Assembly: GCA_035578155.1 (NCBI GenBank)
Contig: JAPWDM010000001.1
Span: forward strand, 84,290,150-84,354,149
Direction: 5' to 3'
Length of the DNA: 64,000 bases
Source of the DNA: Brachynemurus nebulosus
Taxonomy: Eukaryota > Arthropoda > Insecta > Neuroptera > Myrmeleontidae
Position numbers and translations under genes: made by a program. Shown piece by piece: positions 34,285-45,800 of this stretch; positions within the stretch are counted from its first letter, which is position 1; each line of letters begins with the position of its first letter. The notes beneath the pieces were generated by a model, which saw only the letters and a list, made by a program, of their open reading frames with translations, searched no databases and had not been told where the DNA came from.

Positions 34285-34706
34285 TTCTAAATTATGAAAA
34301 TCATCTACTTGTAACACAAAACATTTTTTATGGCCGTGTCTTAAAGATAACAGTACACAACTTGAGTCAGAAAAGTTTGATTTAAGAGAACTACAACTCT
34401 AGTAATAAATTTAACTCCCGTGACTTTGCAACTCGAGTTATAAAAAATTTGAATCAATTAAATAAACTTACATTTAATTTACAATTTATTAGACTTCAGA
34501 TCGTTCAGTTCGAGTTCTATAATTTATGCACATAAATTTGAGTATACATGCATTTTCATTTTAAATGTAAAATGGATTCTTTTCTTTTTAAATAGGAAAT
34601 GGAAAATGGTTTGACCGAACTTATTTAAAATAGAAAATGGAAAATGCCATTTTGTATTTTAAATACATATTTAAAATGAAATCATTTTAAACAGCTCCCA
34701 GCCCTG
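33341..34706. mobile_element. hAT-like element (1,366 bp) carrying the nested hAT MITE
   Basis: Ends CAGGGCTGGGAAAAATGG and CAGCTCCCAGCCCTG. Subterminal GGAAAATGGTTT repeats occur on both sides. The flanking octamers (ACTACTAG / ATCAACAG) match poorly. A truncated copy of its left part occupies 31260-32203 in the first duplicate. Confidence 0.72.
33496..34047. mobile_element. Nested hAT MITE (552 bp), copy 2
   Basis: Same as 31415-31966, with ATGCCAAA on both sides, inside the 33341-34706 element. Confidence 0.85.
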
Positions 34707-34813
34707 ATCAACAGAAAATTATTTTATTGTAAAATTGTATAACGATTAACAGAAATTATGATTTTTTGATAAAACAGTAATTTGAATTTACATTGTATAT
34801 TTATTTTTATTAC

Positions 34814-35473
34814 TAGCTGACCCGGCCACACGTTGCTGTGGCTCAGTAGTTATAATTGATTGAATTAATTTTTTCTTATCATTTTGATACAATCAAATCA
34901 ATATTTACTAATAAAGCGGAAAATAGTTTAGCCAATTTTAAATCATATGGGATTGAGAATAGGCGCGAAAATAAAGTGCTTCGCTTCGCTCGCTAAACAG
35001 TTCAAAATTCTATAAAAGGTTAATTCCATGTAATGCTTCGCTCCGCTCGCCATACTAATAGTATATATTATACAATAAGTGGGAAGAATAGCTTATTTCT
35101 CACGTATTTTACACTATATTTTTTCTACGAAAACATTTTTTTCGTAAAATTTACATTAATATTTATTTAAATAAATAGTAAATTTTTTTATTAATTTATG
35201 TCAGTTGTAAAAGATGTTCAAATTTTTACCAATGCATACTTTGAAACTATGGAAACAAAAATCAATAACAAACATACGTATGTATATTTTCAGATTTATG
35301 TCATATACGTTTTGTTATACCACGTTTTATACTGACTTCACGGAAACGAGTTCGAACGGGATTAAAAGTATCCTATGTCCGCCTCCTGGTTCTAAGCTAC
35401 CTCTCCACCAATTTTCAGCCAAATAGGTTCATCCGTTCTTGAGTTATAAGTAGTGTAACTAACACCACTTTTT

Positions 35474-35475
<2 letters not shown>
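34814..35475 (+). repeat. Short retroelement-like repeat, CTAGCTGACCCGGC head to (TA)n tail
   Basis: Begins ACTAGCTGACCCGGCCACAC, followed by GTTGCTGTGG, and ends CAATTTTCAGCCAAATAGG, GTTCTTGAGTTATAAGTAG, CTAACACCACTTTTTCTT and a TA tract, a head/tail pair familiar from insect RTE-like or SINE-like repeats. It embeds copy 2 of the ACAATAAGTGGGAA repeat (35048-35290). Confidence 0.65.

Positions 35476-35558
<83 letters not shown>
35476..35558. repeat. (TA)n microsatellite
   Basis: Pure TA run at the end of the repeat above. Confidence 0.95.
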
Positions 35559-35561
<3 letters not shown>

Positions 35562-37039
35562 TTTAATAATTTGACAAAATGTAGAATTTGTTTTTTTTTT
35601 TGCTCGTCACTTACGTTTTTTAAGAAGGGCGACCACTTTTAGGGGCGGAAAAATCTTTTTTTTACCTTTTCAGAGGCGGCATTTTTCACTGAGCCTAGAG
35701 CGGCACTTAAGGTAAATCCGGCACTTAAGGTAAATTGTCTTTATAAACTGTTTGTGTTGAAACTGTTTTCAAACTTAATTCTGTTTTATCATCTGGAAAC
35801 AGCATAGTATGGTGGCACATTCCTGGAAAACCTGAAAATAATAAGGAATTCTAAGCTTTCTGGAAAAGTCAGGGAATTTTACCAGAAGACTGGAAAAAAT
35901 TGATTTTTATAATTTCGTTAACTTAAGGGGAGCTAGACCGAATTTCGGTCAAAAAAATGAATTTTTTTTATTTTTAATATAGATATTATCGAGAATACGA
36001 CGGTCTTGGTCCCATGTGAATCCGACCACCAGAAGTCATCGAAAATGCATATTGAAGGTTAGAAAATAGAGCTTTTCCCGGTTGTTTTTTAAAAAAAATG
36101 TCTATCACGGAACCACATTTAAACTAAAATTTAGCACGTAAAAAAAAATTATTCATAAGAAAAGAGTAATGCAAACAAAACCTGAGTATAACCATTACTA
36201 GGAGGTTATCCAGAGACCTTAGAAAATTGATTTTTACATAGAAGTATAAGGGAAATAGAAGTTGGCAGGTGATGACTCAAACTTTTTAGAAAAATGCTTC
36301 TCCTGAAAAATAGCATTTTTTGATACTCGGGTACATATTTCTTCTGAACCACTGTTGCTATGCGTATCAATTTTTTTATGTTAATACTAGCCCAGACTAA
36401 ATCCCAGCGGAAAAAAAGTATAAAAAATGGTAAACTTTTTTTTTTATAAATTATTTTAAAAAGTTTTTTTTTCGAGATTTTTTACGCTTCACTCATTATG
36501 TAATGAAAAAAAAAAACTAAAAATCCTACGGGAAAACCATGCGCTGCGATTATAGAGGACTGTTATTATGATCAAACAAAAAAAAATTAACTTAATAGGA
36601 GTTACCATTCCGAAGTACATAGGAACTCCAATATAACGTAGCGAGTGGTGGGGTACCCCTCTCACAGATTTGAAGACGTGAGATATTATTTGTGTCAAGG
36701 TATACATAATCGTCAATTCAGGGGCGTAGTGAGGGTCTGAGAAGTTCCCATATTTTCTCACATACACACGTATAGCATTCATACATAGCCATAGGTCCTT
36801 ATACACAAATAATCAGTACCTATAAATATATACACATTTACAACTATGTATGAGCTTGTTCAAAAATATTCAGATTCCTATGAACTTTTACAGTAAATTT
36901 ATCAACACCAACAAACAATTACACCAATATACAGACATACACGTACATAATATTATTTCACGTATATGCATACGTAGACAAATTAATATGTGTGCATATA
37001 CGAGTACACATCGATTTCACGATTTGATTGGTTATGGAA

Positions 37040-37690
37040 AAAAAGCCAGATAATAAATTTTGATGAAAGTTCCAGAATATTCTATTCGGAAAATAGCAAA
37101 GATGTCGAAAAACCGACTTCATCATTTGATAGTCTACCAAAGAAGAGACTAAACAGCGGAACTCAGTAAAAGTTCTAGAAAGTTCTGTTCGGAAAACTAA
37201 CTGCACTATCGAACTGGTCTTCGAATAAAAGCATAAATAACAAAAATTAAGCAATGTTCTAGAATGTTCTATTCGAGAACTAGCAAAGATATCGGGAAAC
37301 TAACTCCACCATCGAATTGGCCTTTGAATAAAAGCATAAATAACAAAAATTTAGCAATATTCTAGAATGTTCTATTCCAGAACTAGCAAAGATATCGGGA
37401 AACTGACTTCACCATCGAATTGATCATCAAATAAAAGCTTAAATAAGAAAAATTAAACAATGTTCTAGAATGTTCTATTCGAGAACTAGTAAAAATATCG
37501 GAAAACTGATTTCACCATCGGATTTGTCCTCGAATGAAAGCCTAAATAACAAAAATTGAACAATATTCTAGAATGTTCTATTCGAGAATTAGCAGAAATA
37601 TCAAAAAACCGATTTTATCACTCATCTAATTATTAAATAAAAGATCAAATAGCGGAATTTAACAAGAGTTAAGATACTTTATTTAAGGAA
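37040..37690 (+). repeat. Tandem array, ~103-bp units each holding a heat-shock-element-like motif
   Basis: About six units. The core TTCTAGAATGTTCTATTCGAG recurs near 37254, 37358, 37460 and 37563, with variants at 37065 (GAAAGTTCCAGAATATTC) and 37168 (AGTTCTAGAAAGTTCTG). Each has the pattern TTCnnGAAnnTTC or longer, the HSF-binding consensus. The unit also contains AGCAAAGATATCGG and CACCATCGAATTG. Confidence 0.85.
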
Positions 37691-37779
37691 AATGTAAATA
37701 TTATACTTTTTTGCCATTGTATATGTTGGCGTAAATTTATAACTAAAAATTTTCGATAGCACCACTATTTAACCTTTTC

Positions 37780-38190
37780 GGCCAAGGAGCAATCTACCGA
37801 TGAAGTCGCTTTTTAAATATTTTTGTTAGTTTCCGAATATAATATTCGAGAACATTTCTCAAATTCCATTATTTAGCATTTTCTTTGATGAACTATCTGA
37901 TGGTAAAGTTTATTTCTTGATATCTATTCTAGGTTTTGAATAGAATGATCTAGAACTTTTGTCAAATTCCGCTATTCAACCATTTCTTTAATGGCAAATC
38001 CCATAGTAAAGTTAGTTTTCTGATGTCTTTCCTAGTTTCCGATAGAATATTCTAAAACTATTATTAAATTCCATTGTTTGGTCTATTTTTCAATTGCTAA
38101 CCAATAGTGAAGTCGGTTTTTTAATATTTTGACTGGTTTCTAAAAAGAGTATTCTAAAATTGTTGTCAAATTTTGCAGCTTATACATTTT
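37780..38190 (-). repeat. Inverted, more degenerate continuation of the same array
   Basis: Read on the minus strand, units again show CCGACTTCACTATTGG, TAGAATATTCTATCGG and CAAATAGCGGAATTT-like blocks, spaced ~110 bp. The HSE-like cores are mostly broken by substitutions. Confidence 0.7.
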
Positions 38191-38385
38191 TCTAATATAC
38201 TTACAACTACAATGTACAACAGTTGTGTATATGTATGTATTTAGTTGAAGACGTGTGTTCTTGTAAACATGCATTTAAGGAAGTGTATATGCGTGTGTAT
38301 ATCTATAATGAAATGCGTATATGTTTACATGTTTATGTACCCCCTTAAAAAAATTTTACTGACAACCCTGGTGATCCGATATAAC

Positions 38386-39081
38386 CAGGGTTGCCACTTT
38401 TGAACAAAATAAAATCGGGACAATCTAAGGGAAAAATAAAAGGCCAGTTTTGTGATATACTTGTATATTTATTTATTTATTTTTCCATGTATATTTTTTA
38501 TTACTACGAGCCGCTGTTAATAATTCTGTATCATTTTTATATTTATTGATGAATTAAGGGATGACTATAACATGGACGGGCGTAAGTAAGAGTGGGTACA
38601 CCACATACTACCAAAATTTAAAACCATTTCTTAAATCTTTCTTCTGTAGAAAAAAATCCTAAATGTGTTCCTAAAATATATCACTATTGTTAGATATTAT
38701 GAATATTTTTAATTTGTTCATGGTATTTAAAAATTTTTTTTAAAAAGATTTTTTTACGGCCATGTGTAAGAGTGTAAGTATTTGGAAAAAATTTACAGAC
38801 TCCCTATCGATGTTCTTTGTTAAATATTTGTAAATTAAAAATAACTGTCAGGTCAACAACTACTAGTTTGTTATTGACCCTTCCTGATCATTTGAAATAA
38901 AGAATAGCGGCATAATTACCTACATAACAACTATTTTAATTATAAAAGTACTTTTTTACTATTTTTCCTTTTTTTGCCGGTAATTTAAAAATCGGGACAT
39001 AATTAGCATGATGTCGGGACGCGGGACTTCACCATCGAAATCGGGACGGTCCCGACAGAATCGGGACGGGTGGCAACCCTG
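38386..39081. mobile_element. hAT MITE (696 bp)
   Basis: Ends CAGGGTTGCCAC and GTGGCAACCCTG; flanking octamers GATATAAC (38378-38385) and GATACAAC (39082-39089) match at 7 of 8. ATCGGGAC repeats near both ends. Inserted in the TTAA element. Confidence 0.82.
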
Positions 39082-39289
39082 GATACAACGTACTTCCCCT
39101 TATTTTGTACCGGCCACTACGTTATATTGGAGTTCCTATGTAATGTGTACCTAAAATATGCCTTTTTTGTCAGGAAAACCGAGACGGTCGAGCTCCCCTT
39201 AAGGATAAAACTTCAATCAATTTTTTGACAAAGTACTTAGTTAGCCAATTTTAGGAACACTTTTAATTTTTTCTTCATCTTCGGATTGT

Positions 39290-39775
39290 TGTACTATTAA
39301 TTGAATCAGTTATTTCAGAAACAACACACATAACAATTTCAGCTATTTTCAACTAGAGGTGGATTTGTATATAATTTACCAAGACGCATCGTTTGGTGCA
39401 GAAAAAACACACACATAACATTAACCCAACCCGTTGAAATCTAATCTTGAAGTTTGCCTTTAGAACAGAAACAACACATGTGCATCACTTGTATTGTATT
39501 GACTATGAAAATGAGTGAGGCTAATGTGACCACAATCGTAAATTTCCTGCAGAAACAACACATATGAAATTTCTTTAAAATGTCATAATTTGATTTTTGA
39601 TGAAATTTTTTCGGCAAAAACTTGTCAACTGATGTAATCATAGTTTATTTACAACGTACATTTTTTTAGATTTCTAGTGCACAAATTGTATGAGCTATAG
39701 ATTTTTGTTGTTTACTCAAAATTTGAAAAATGTAACATGTGTTGTTTCTGAAATAACTGATTTAATTGTACTTGA
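39290..39775. repeat. Inverted-repeat element with reiterated GAAACAACACA
   Basis: AATCAGTTATTTCAGAAACA at 39303 and TGTTTCTGAAATAACTGATT at 39745 are reverse complements. GAAACAACACA or a near match occurs four more times between them. No coding. Confidence 0.65.
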
Positions 39776-39913
39776 CGTGAAAAATTAAAATATACACAAA
39801 CACACATGTATCTGACAGCTGTCACTTTCGATTATGCGATACCTATCGGAAGAATTTGGCAATGATGAAGGTCGATATAACCATTTGTGTTTCCAGTGCC
39901 TTGTGTTCGATAT

Positions 39914-40092
39914 GTGGTATAAAAAATTCCAGTGCATTTGCGCATGTGCACTACTAAACCGCGCGAACATATTAGCAAAAATTTAAATATATAACGTCTA
40001 CAAGTTTCCAAATATGGTAGTAAACGTCAAATAATTTGAATTTTTGTTTGCGCGGTTTAATAGTGCACATGCGCGAGAATTTTTTATACCAC
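39914..40092. repeat. 179-bp hairpin, ~55-bp arms
   Basis: GTGGTATAAAAAATTC...GCGCATGTGCACTA-TAAACCGCGC pairs with its inverted copy ending TTTTTTATACCAC. Probably a small MITE. Confidence 0.7.
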
Positions 40093-40409
40093 GAATCGAA
40101 GCAGTAGGTAAGGCAGGTAGAAATTTTAAACTTTGATTGTTTGAAATAATTTTTAATATTCATAACGTGTAGAAACGTGTTTCTATACTATGATATTTAC
40201 TTTCAAAAAAGAAAAATTATAATTTCGTTTGCGTAAAAATCACTGGAATTACTGTTTGTATTACATTATTTTTATATTTTATTATTATTTTACTTTATTT
40301 ATAATTTAATAATGTCTATTTATACTAACAGAAATTCTGGATATTATTTTAGTTTTAGGTTTGTTGTTTAAAAATACTAATTACTTTTAATTAAAAAAAA
40401 AAATTTTTA

Positions 40410-41421
40410 GGACGATGTGACATGAACTATCGTCAAGCGGCACAAGTTTATGCAGATAAATTCCCTGAACGGAGGCATCCGTCACACCAAGCTATTAGGA
40501 AAATTTTCGATAGAGTAGAAAATACAGGGAGTTTGATTCCCGTTAGAAATAATCATTCAAGAAACGCCATTGACGAATTACATAAAACTGTAGTTCTTGC
40601 ATCTGTTGCAGTGAACCCACACTGTAGTACAAGAGAGACAGCTAGAGATGTTAGAATTAGTCAACGCTCCGTCGTTAGAATTTTAAAACAAGAAAAATTC
40701 CATCCATATAATATTAGTTTGTCCCAACATTTAACTGAAGTAGATTTTAGAAGCCGAGTAGACTTTTGTTTATGGGTCCAAAATAAAGAGGATGATTATT
40801 TTAGGAATGTTTTGTTTAGTGATGAGGCGACTTTTAAAAGTACGGGTCAGGTAAATAGGCATAATTTTCATTACTGGGCGACGGAAAATCCGCATTGGAT
40901 AGGTACGATCGACTATCAACATCAGTGGTCGTTAAATACTTGGTGTGGAATTTTGAATAGGAAAATTATAGGGCCAATTTTCATAAATGAGGTTTTAAAT
41001 AATGAAAGATATTTACATCTTTTAATAGAGGAACTTCCTGTTGCCTTAGAGGATGTTGATTTAGAAAGTAGGTAAATTTAGTTTTTCAACAAGACGGAGC
41101 CCCAGCTCATACTAGTAGATTAGTTGAAGGTTATTTAAATGAAACTTTTCCCCAAAGATGGATAGGTAGGCACAGTGAGTTGATTTACTGGCCGTCGAAA
41201 AGTTCCGATCTTACCCCCTTGATTATTTCCTTTGGGCTTACATCAAAGAAAAGGTTTACTCGGTTAAACCAACCACTAGGGAAAACATGAAAGATCGAAT
41301 TCGTGAAGCCATCAGGAATATCCCTGAACAGATGCTAGAAAATGTCCACCAGGGGTTTCATAGAAGGGTAGCTAGCTGTATTCATGTAGATGGCAGGCAT
41401 TTTAAGAATAATATAGTTTAA
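40410..41421 (+). pseudogene. IS630/Tc1-mariner-type transposase with DUF4817-like N-terminus, two frameshifts
   Basis: Cut-and-paste transposase of the insect type often labelled Tc3-like. The N-terminal part (NYRQAAQVYADKFPERRHP, then IRKIFDRVENTGSL) is the DUF4817 helix-turn-helix; a second HTH follows (STRETARDVRISQRSVVRIL). The DDE core has LFSDEATF (first D), VFQQDGAPAHTSRLV (second D) and SDLTPLDYFLW (third acidic position, ~42 residues after the second D). An AG at 40408-40409 after a T-rich run suggests an intron acceptor, so the first exon is upstream. Frameshifts lie near 41070, just before FQQDG, and at the C5 run 41214-41218; the last frame ends at TAA 41419. The C-terminus (ASCIHVDGRHFKNNI) matches the family. 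No terminal repeats were recognised. Confidence 0.8.
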
Positions 41422-42180
41422 AATTTTATTTATTAATATTTTAATTAAAGATGCTTTAATTAATTTAACTATATTTCAGAATTCGAAAACTGAAGAAGAT
41501 TGAACGTGATGCAGTAATTGTTATAATTAAATAATAATTATGTTAAACAATGACGAAAATGCAAAGTAAATTGACAGATAAGTGATATCCGACTTTAGCT
41601 TACTCTGAGTTTAACATAAAAATAGAATTTAGAGATAGCGAATCGCGATAGAAGAAAATAGCGAATTAAAATTCATAAATTATGAATGCTCATATTAAAA
41701 TATTGTATATTTTTATTAAGTACTTAAGAATAAATCAATCTTATTCTATGAAAAATGTATTTTATTTTATATCCTGAAAAATTCTAAATAATAATCAAAA
41801 CGAAATAATTAACGATAAAATGGCAAGGCAATACCAAGAAAATGATCCACGATCATTTGGTTACAAACTAAAATAACAAAAATTCGCAGTTTTGTAAAAT
41901 ACTAAAATACGCTGCCAATGGGGTGTGGCACACAGCTTCCTCGTACTCGTAAATGCCCAATATATCTTTGTGTAATTCAATATAGGTATATAAATTAATA
42001 AAAATAAATAAACAAAACGATTCATAAAAAATTGAGCGAAGTGAGACTAGCAGTAAATAAGATATTGATATTTAATGGGGTTTCATGGTAGTGCCGTGGA
42101 TACTATTACTCTGAATGCAATGAAATTTATAGGGGACCATCTAGGAAGCAGAACGCATAATTTCTGATAATTTCATAAAA
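41422..42180. other. AT-rich DNA, no gene seen
   Basis: No inverted repeat matching a transposase partner was found. CGCTGCCAATGGGGTGTGGC at 41911 is a local GC-richer patch of unknown meaning. Confidence 0.35.
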
Positions 42181-42275
42181 ATGAATTGAATAGTTCAGAA
42201 GTTATGCCACTTGGTGCAAACGGGCGACACACAAACGGACAGACAGACGGACGGACGGACAGATATCAAACCAAA
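42181..42275 (+). repeat. Short repeat tail with (GACG/GACA)n
   Basis: TTATGCCACTTGGTGCAAAC, then GACAGACAGACGGACGGACGG. This polypurine tetramer tail ends many insect interspersed repeats. Confidence 0.55.
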
Positions 42276-42779
42276 ATTGTTCAGGAAGCTCTAAAACGTA
42301 AAATGTGCGTAAAAAATTTTATTTTGGAGGGGAAAAATTTTTTTTATTTCTCAAAAGTGATGACAATGCTTCAGCCGCTTTAGCAGTCTCGGAAGCAATA
42401 AAACAATTAGGCAATTTGATTACACCCTAAAGTAAATAGAATTAATAAAATTATACTTTAAGTATATTTATTTATTATATTTTATTTAGGAAATGGTGTA
42501 ATTAAATAAAATATGTGTAATTTTATTAAAAAGTTTTATTTAATAATACTGTAGTTCTCAAATATGAAGAACCGTTTTAACACAGAACACGTTTTAAAGA
42601 TGTTACAATTGTCATAAAATTAGGATAAACTCACTTGTTTTAACACTTTGTAAATGTAAATGAAATAACGTTCCACCGTTTTTAGATTTCTTTTTTCATC
42701 ACTTTTTGAAATATTTTATTTTTTTGAACTTTTACAGCTTTGTAGCTTTTTCATTTGCTTAAAATGTAACTGCTTTAAA
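42276..42779. other. AT-rich DNA, no gene seen
   Basis: A fragment AGTGATGACAATGCTTCAGC at 42.36 kb and low complexity only. Confidence 0.35.
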
Positions 42780-42780
42780 C

Positions 42781-42823
<43 letters not shown>
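42780..42823. repeat. (TAA)n microsatellite, 5' flank of the R4/Dong-like element
   Basis: About 14 AAT units ending at 42823. Confidence 0.95.
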
Positions 42824-42824
<1 letters not shown>

Positions 42825-45800
42825 CGCCCTGTGGGTGGGGGCTTCACTTTGCAGAATTTGCCCACAGTAAGTCCTGCTTGTCGTAAAAGGCGACTAAAAG
42901 GACAACCCATTAGGATGGAGAGAAATAAAAAGGAAAAGCCTCGGAAAAATGCCGCTGCCGGTGGAGCGACCGGGCGCATCAGGGTCACCACTGAATGTGA
43001 CAGTTTAGATCGCGGTGACGACAGGCTGGGTTCTAGGCAGTTACCTGTCAGCTGTAATAACACCTTCAGCCAAAATACTACTGCCCTACTTACAGAGCCA
43101 CCAACACCTTTGGCTCAGCCGACTTTAAGTGTTTCCTCGGAGCATCCTTTGGGGACCACTAAAGCTGGTAAGAAGCGTGTGCGTATGCAATGGACAGATG
43201 AACTGAATGAATTCATCGTACGCACATACTTCAAAGTTACTAGACTTGAAACGGACAAAACTGGTTACCGTACAAAATTACATCAAGAGTTCGCGCACAG
43301 CTACCCTCACCTAAGTCGCGTTACTGAACAGAGACTGGCAGACCAAAAACGTGTCATTTTTACCAATAACCTCATCCCTTCCTCCCTCATAAACACCATT
43401 AAAACACAAGTCGCACATCAATTTGCTCAAAATGAAGAAAGTCAGGACGACGGCCCACCAGAAATGGAGAGCCCCACACAAAATGACACTCAACAACTTG
43501 TCGAGAATGAGCCTGACCACCATGAGACAGCAGTAAATGACACCCTACTGCAAAAGATCGAACTGGAATTTAACACAGCGCTTACTGAATTTGAAGGGAC
43601 GGACCCCACACATAGGTACTTGTTGCCTAAACAACATACCTCACGTAGATTGGCTGAGATCGTTGAGATATTGAACAATACAATACTGCCTAAACACTTG
43701 GAAACATGTGACAATTTTATCGAGTTACACACAGCTATCTATTGTGGAGCCGTTGCAACTATACGTTGTAACGGGTCCGATGTAACACCACCTGTAGCGC
43801 ACAACTCGAAGGAACACAAAACTCCTGCCTGGGAAACACGATTGAATAAACGCATCAGCAACATCCGATGCAACCTCGGCAGGATCACCCAATACCAACA
43901 GGGTACGAGGTCCAAACGGCTCAACAAATACATACACGACATATTACGCAAACACACAGTACACACACAATACGAGGAACCCAATAAAACACTCACAGAG
44001 ATCAGAGATACGCTTCACCAAAAATTAACAGCACTAGCGAAGCGCTTACGAAGATATAAGACCAGTACTGAACGCAGACGACAAAACCAAGCGTTCAGCA
44101 GAAACGAGAGACGGTTTTATCAGTCTCTAACGAACACGGTAACTGACAGTAATGGTCTACCGGAGAAGAACGCACTCCATAGTTTCTGGGCGAATATATG
44201 GTCCAACACCATTGACCATAATGACAAAGCCAGCTGGATCGATACAGAGTACAGGAATAACGAACATCTTCCGGAGATGCCCTATACGGACATTACTACA
44301 GAGGACGTCTCCAGAGCTTTACAGAGATCGCATAACTGGAAGGCACCTGGCATCGACAACATACAAAACTACTGGCTCAAACACTTTACATCAACACACA
44401 AGTATCTCGCTGAACACTTTACACTATTTATAAAAACACCAAACCTGACACCGAAGTTCCTAACGCAGGGTATCACATACATGAAATCTAAAAACAGTGA
44501 TACAAAAAATCGTGCGAATTATAGGCCTATCACCTGCTTGCCTACAGTGTATAAGATTTTGACGTCCTGTCTGGCAGAAAAGATCAATGAGCATTGTCAG
44601 ATTAACACCATACTGACAGAAGAACAAAAGGGATGTCGAAAGAGGTCACAAGGCTGCAAAGAGCAGCTTTTGATTGACTCCGTAGTACTGGAACAAGCGA
44701 AAGGGAGAAAACGTAACCTGTACACAGCGTTTATTGATTATAAAAAGGCATTTGATTCGGTCCCGCACTCCTGGTTGCGGAGAGTATTGGAGCTGTACAA
44801 AATACACCCAAGTATCGTGAACTTCCTTGGAACGATCATGTCCGACTGGCGAACGACCTTACATTTGAGTATTGGTAATGAAAAAACAACAAGCGACCTT
44901 ATTCAAGTAAGACGCGGCATATTCCAAGGCGACTCATTGAGTCCATTATGGTTTTGTCTCGCAATGAATCCACTTTCTCGTCTGTTAAATGAAACCAAAT
45001 ACGGTTACAATGTAGGTACGCAAACGAATTCGCGCCATAACATTTCACATCTAATGTACATGGATGATATTAAGATCTATGCAGCTACTAAACATCAATT
45101 ACAGCAGCTGCTGGGACTTTCCAACGAGGTTTCGCGAGACCTCTGTATGGAGTTCGGAATCGATAAATGTCGAACACAATGTCGTTCTGGAGGAAAACGA
45201 GATGCGGTCGCATTCGAACTCGAACCAGAGTCTGTTATGCAGCCCATGGACGAGGGAGAGTCGTACCGGTATCTCGGATTCAATCAGGACGAACGTATAG
45301 ATCACAGCGCTGTAAAACAACACCTGATGCAGCAATACCTAACGCGTGTACGGAGATTACTGAGCACCCACCTTGATGGAAAAAAAACCATCAAAGCAAT
45401 TAACACCTACGCAGTTCCGGTGCTAACATACTCATTTGGGGTAATCAAATGGACGCCTACGGACTTGACAAACATCGAGATCAAGACCCGCGTCCTTATG
45501 ACCAAATACAGAATTCATCATCCCAAAGCAGCGATAGAACGATTGACGCTGCCAAGAGCCGAAGGGGGTCGAGGTCTTATAGACATAAGGAACACGCATA
45601 ATAAACAGGTTCATAACTTGCGAGAATACTTTTACACCAAAACACACACATCACACTTACACAATGTAATAATCCAAGCCGACAAGGCATACACACCATT
45701 AAACCTCTCACACACAGAAATGCCAGATAGTTTTTGCCGTTTGGTCACGAAGGAGGACAAAATTCAGCAATGGATTCGGAAGCCTTTACATGGGAGACAT

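Larger units (their letters stand above)
35937..39198. mobile_element. TTAA-flanked, piggyBac-like non-autonomous element (3,262 bp)
   Basis: Ends GGGGAGCTAGACCG and CGGTCGAGCTCCCC, flanked by TTAA at 35933-35936 and 39199-39202. A second, inner perfect inverted repeat of 25 bp (ACATAGGAACTCCAATATA, continuing CGTAG; 36617-36641 and 39117-39141) indicates long, partly eroded terminal repeats. There is no transposase. It carries tandem arrays at 37.04-38.19 kb and a hAT at 38386-39081. TTAA is the piggyBac target; the superfamily is inference. Confidence 0.65.

Noticed and set aside
33333..34714. 8-bp target duplication for the 33341-34706 hAT
   Set aside because: Octamers ACTACTAG and ATCAACAG match at only half the positions.
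36489..36806. 105-codon minus-strand frame
   Set aside because: Lies in the TTAA element across an inverted repeat; no recognisable domain.
37040..37690. A genuine heat-shock gene promoter
   Set aside because: No host gene, TATA box or coding exon is adjacent; the motifs sit in a tandem array inside a mobile element, so they are reported only as HSE-like.
42716..43063. Minus-strand frame with a poly-leucine run at the element's 5' end
   Set aside because: The leucines come from the (TAA)n tract read on the other strand.
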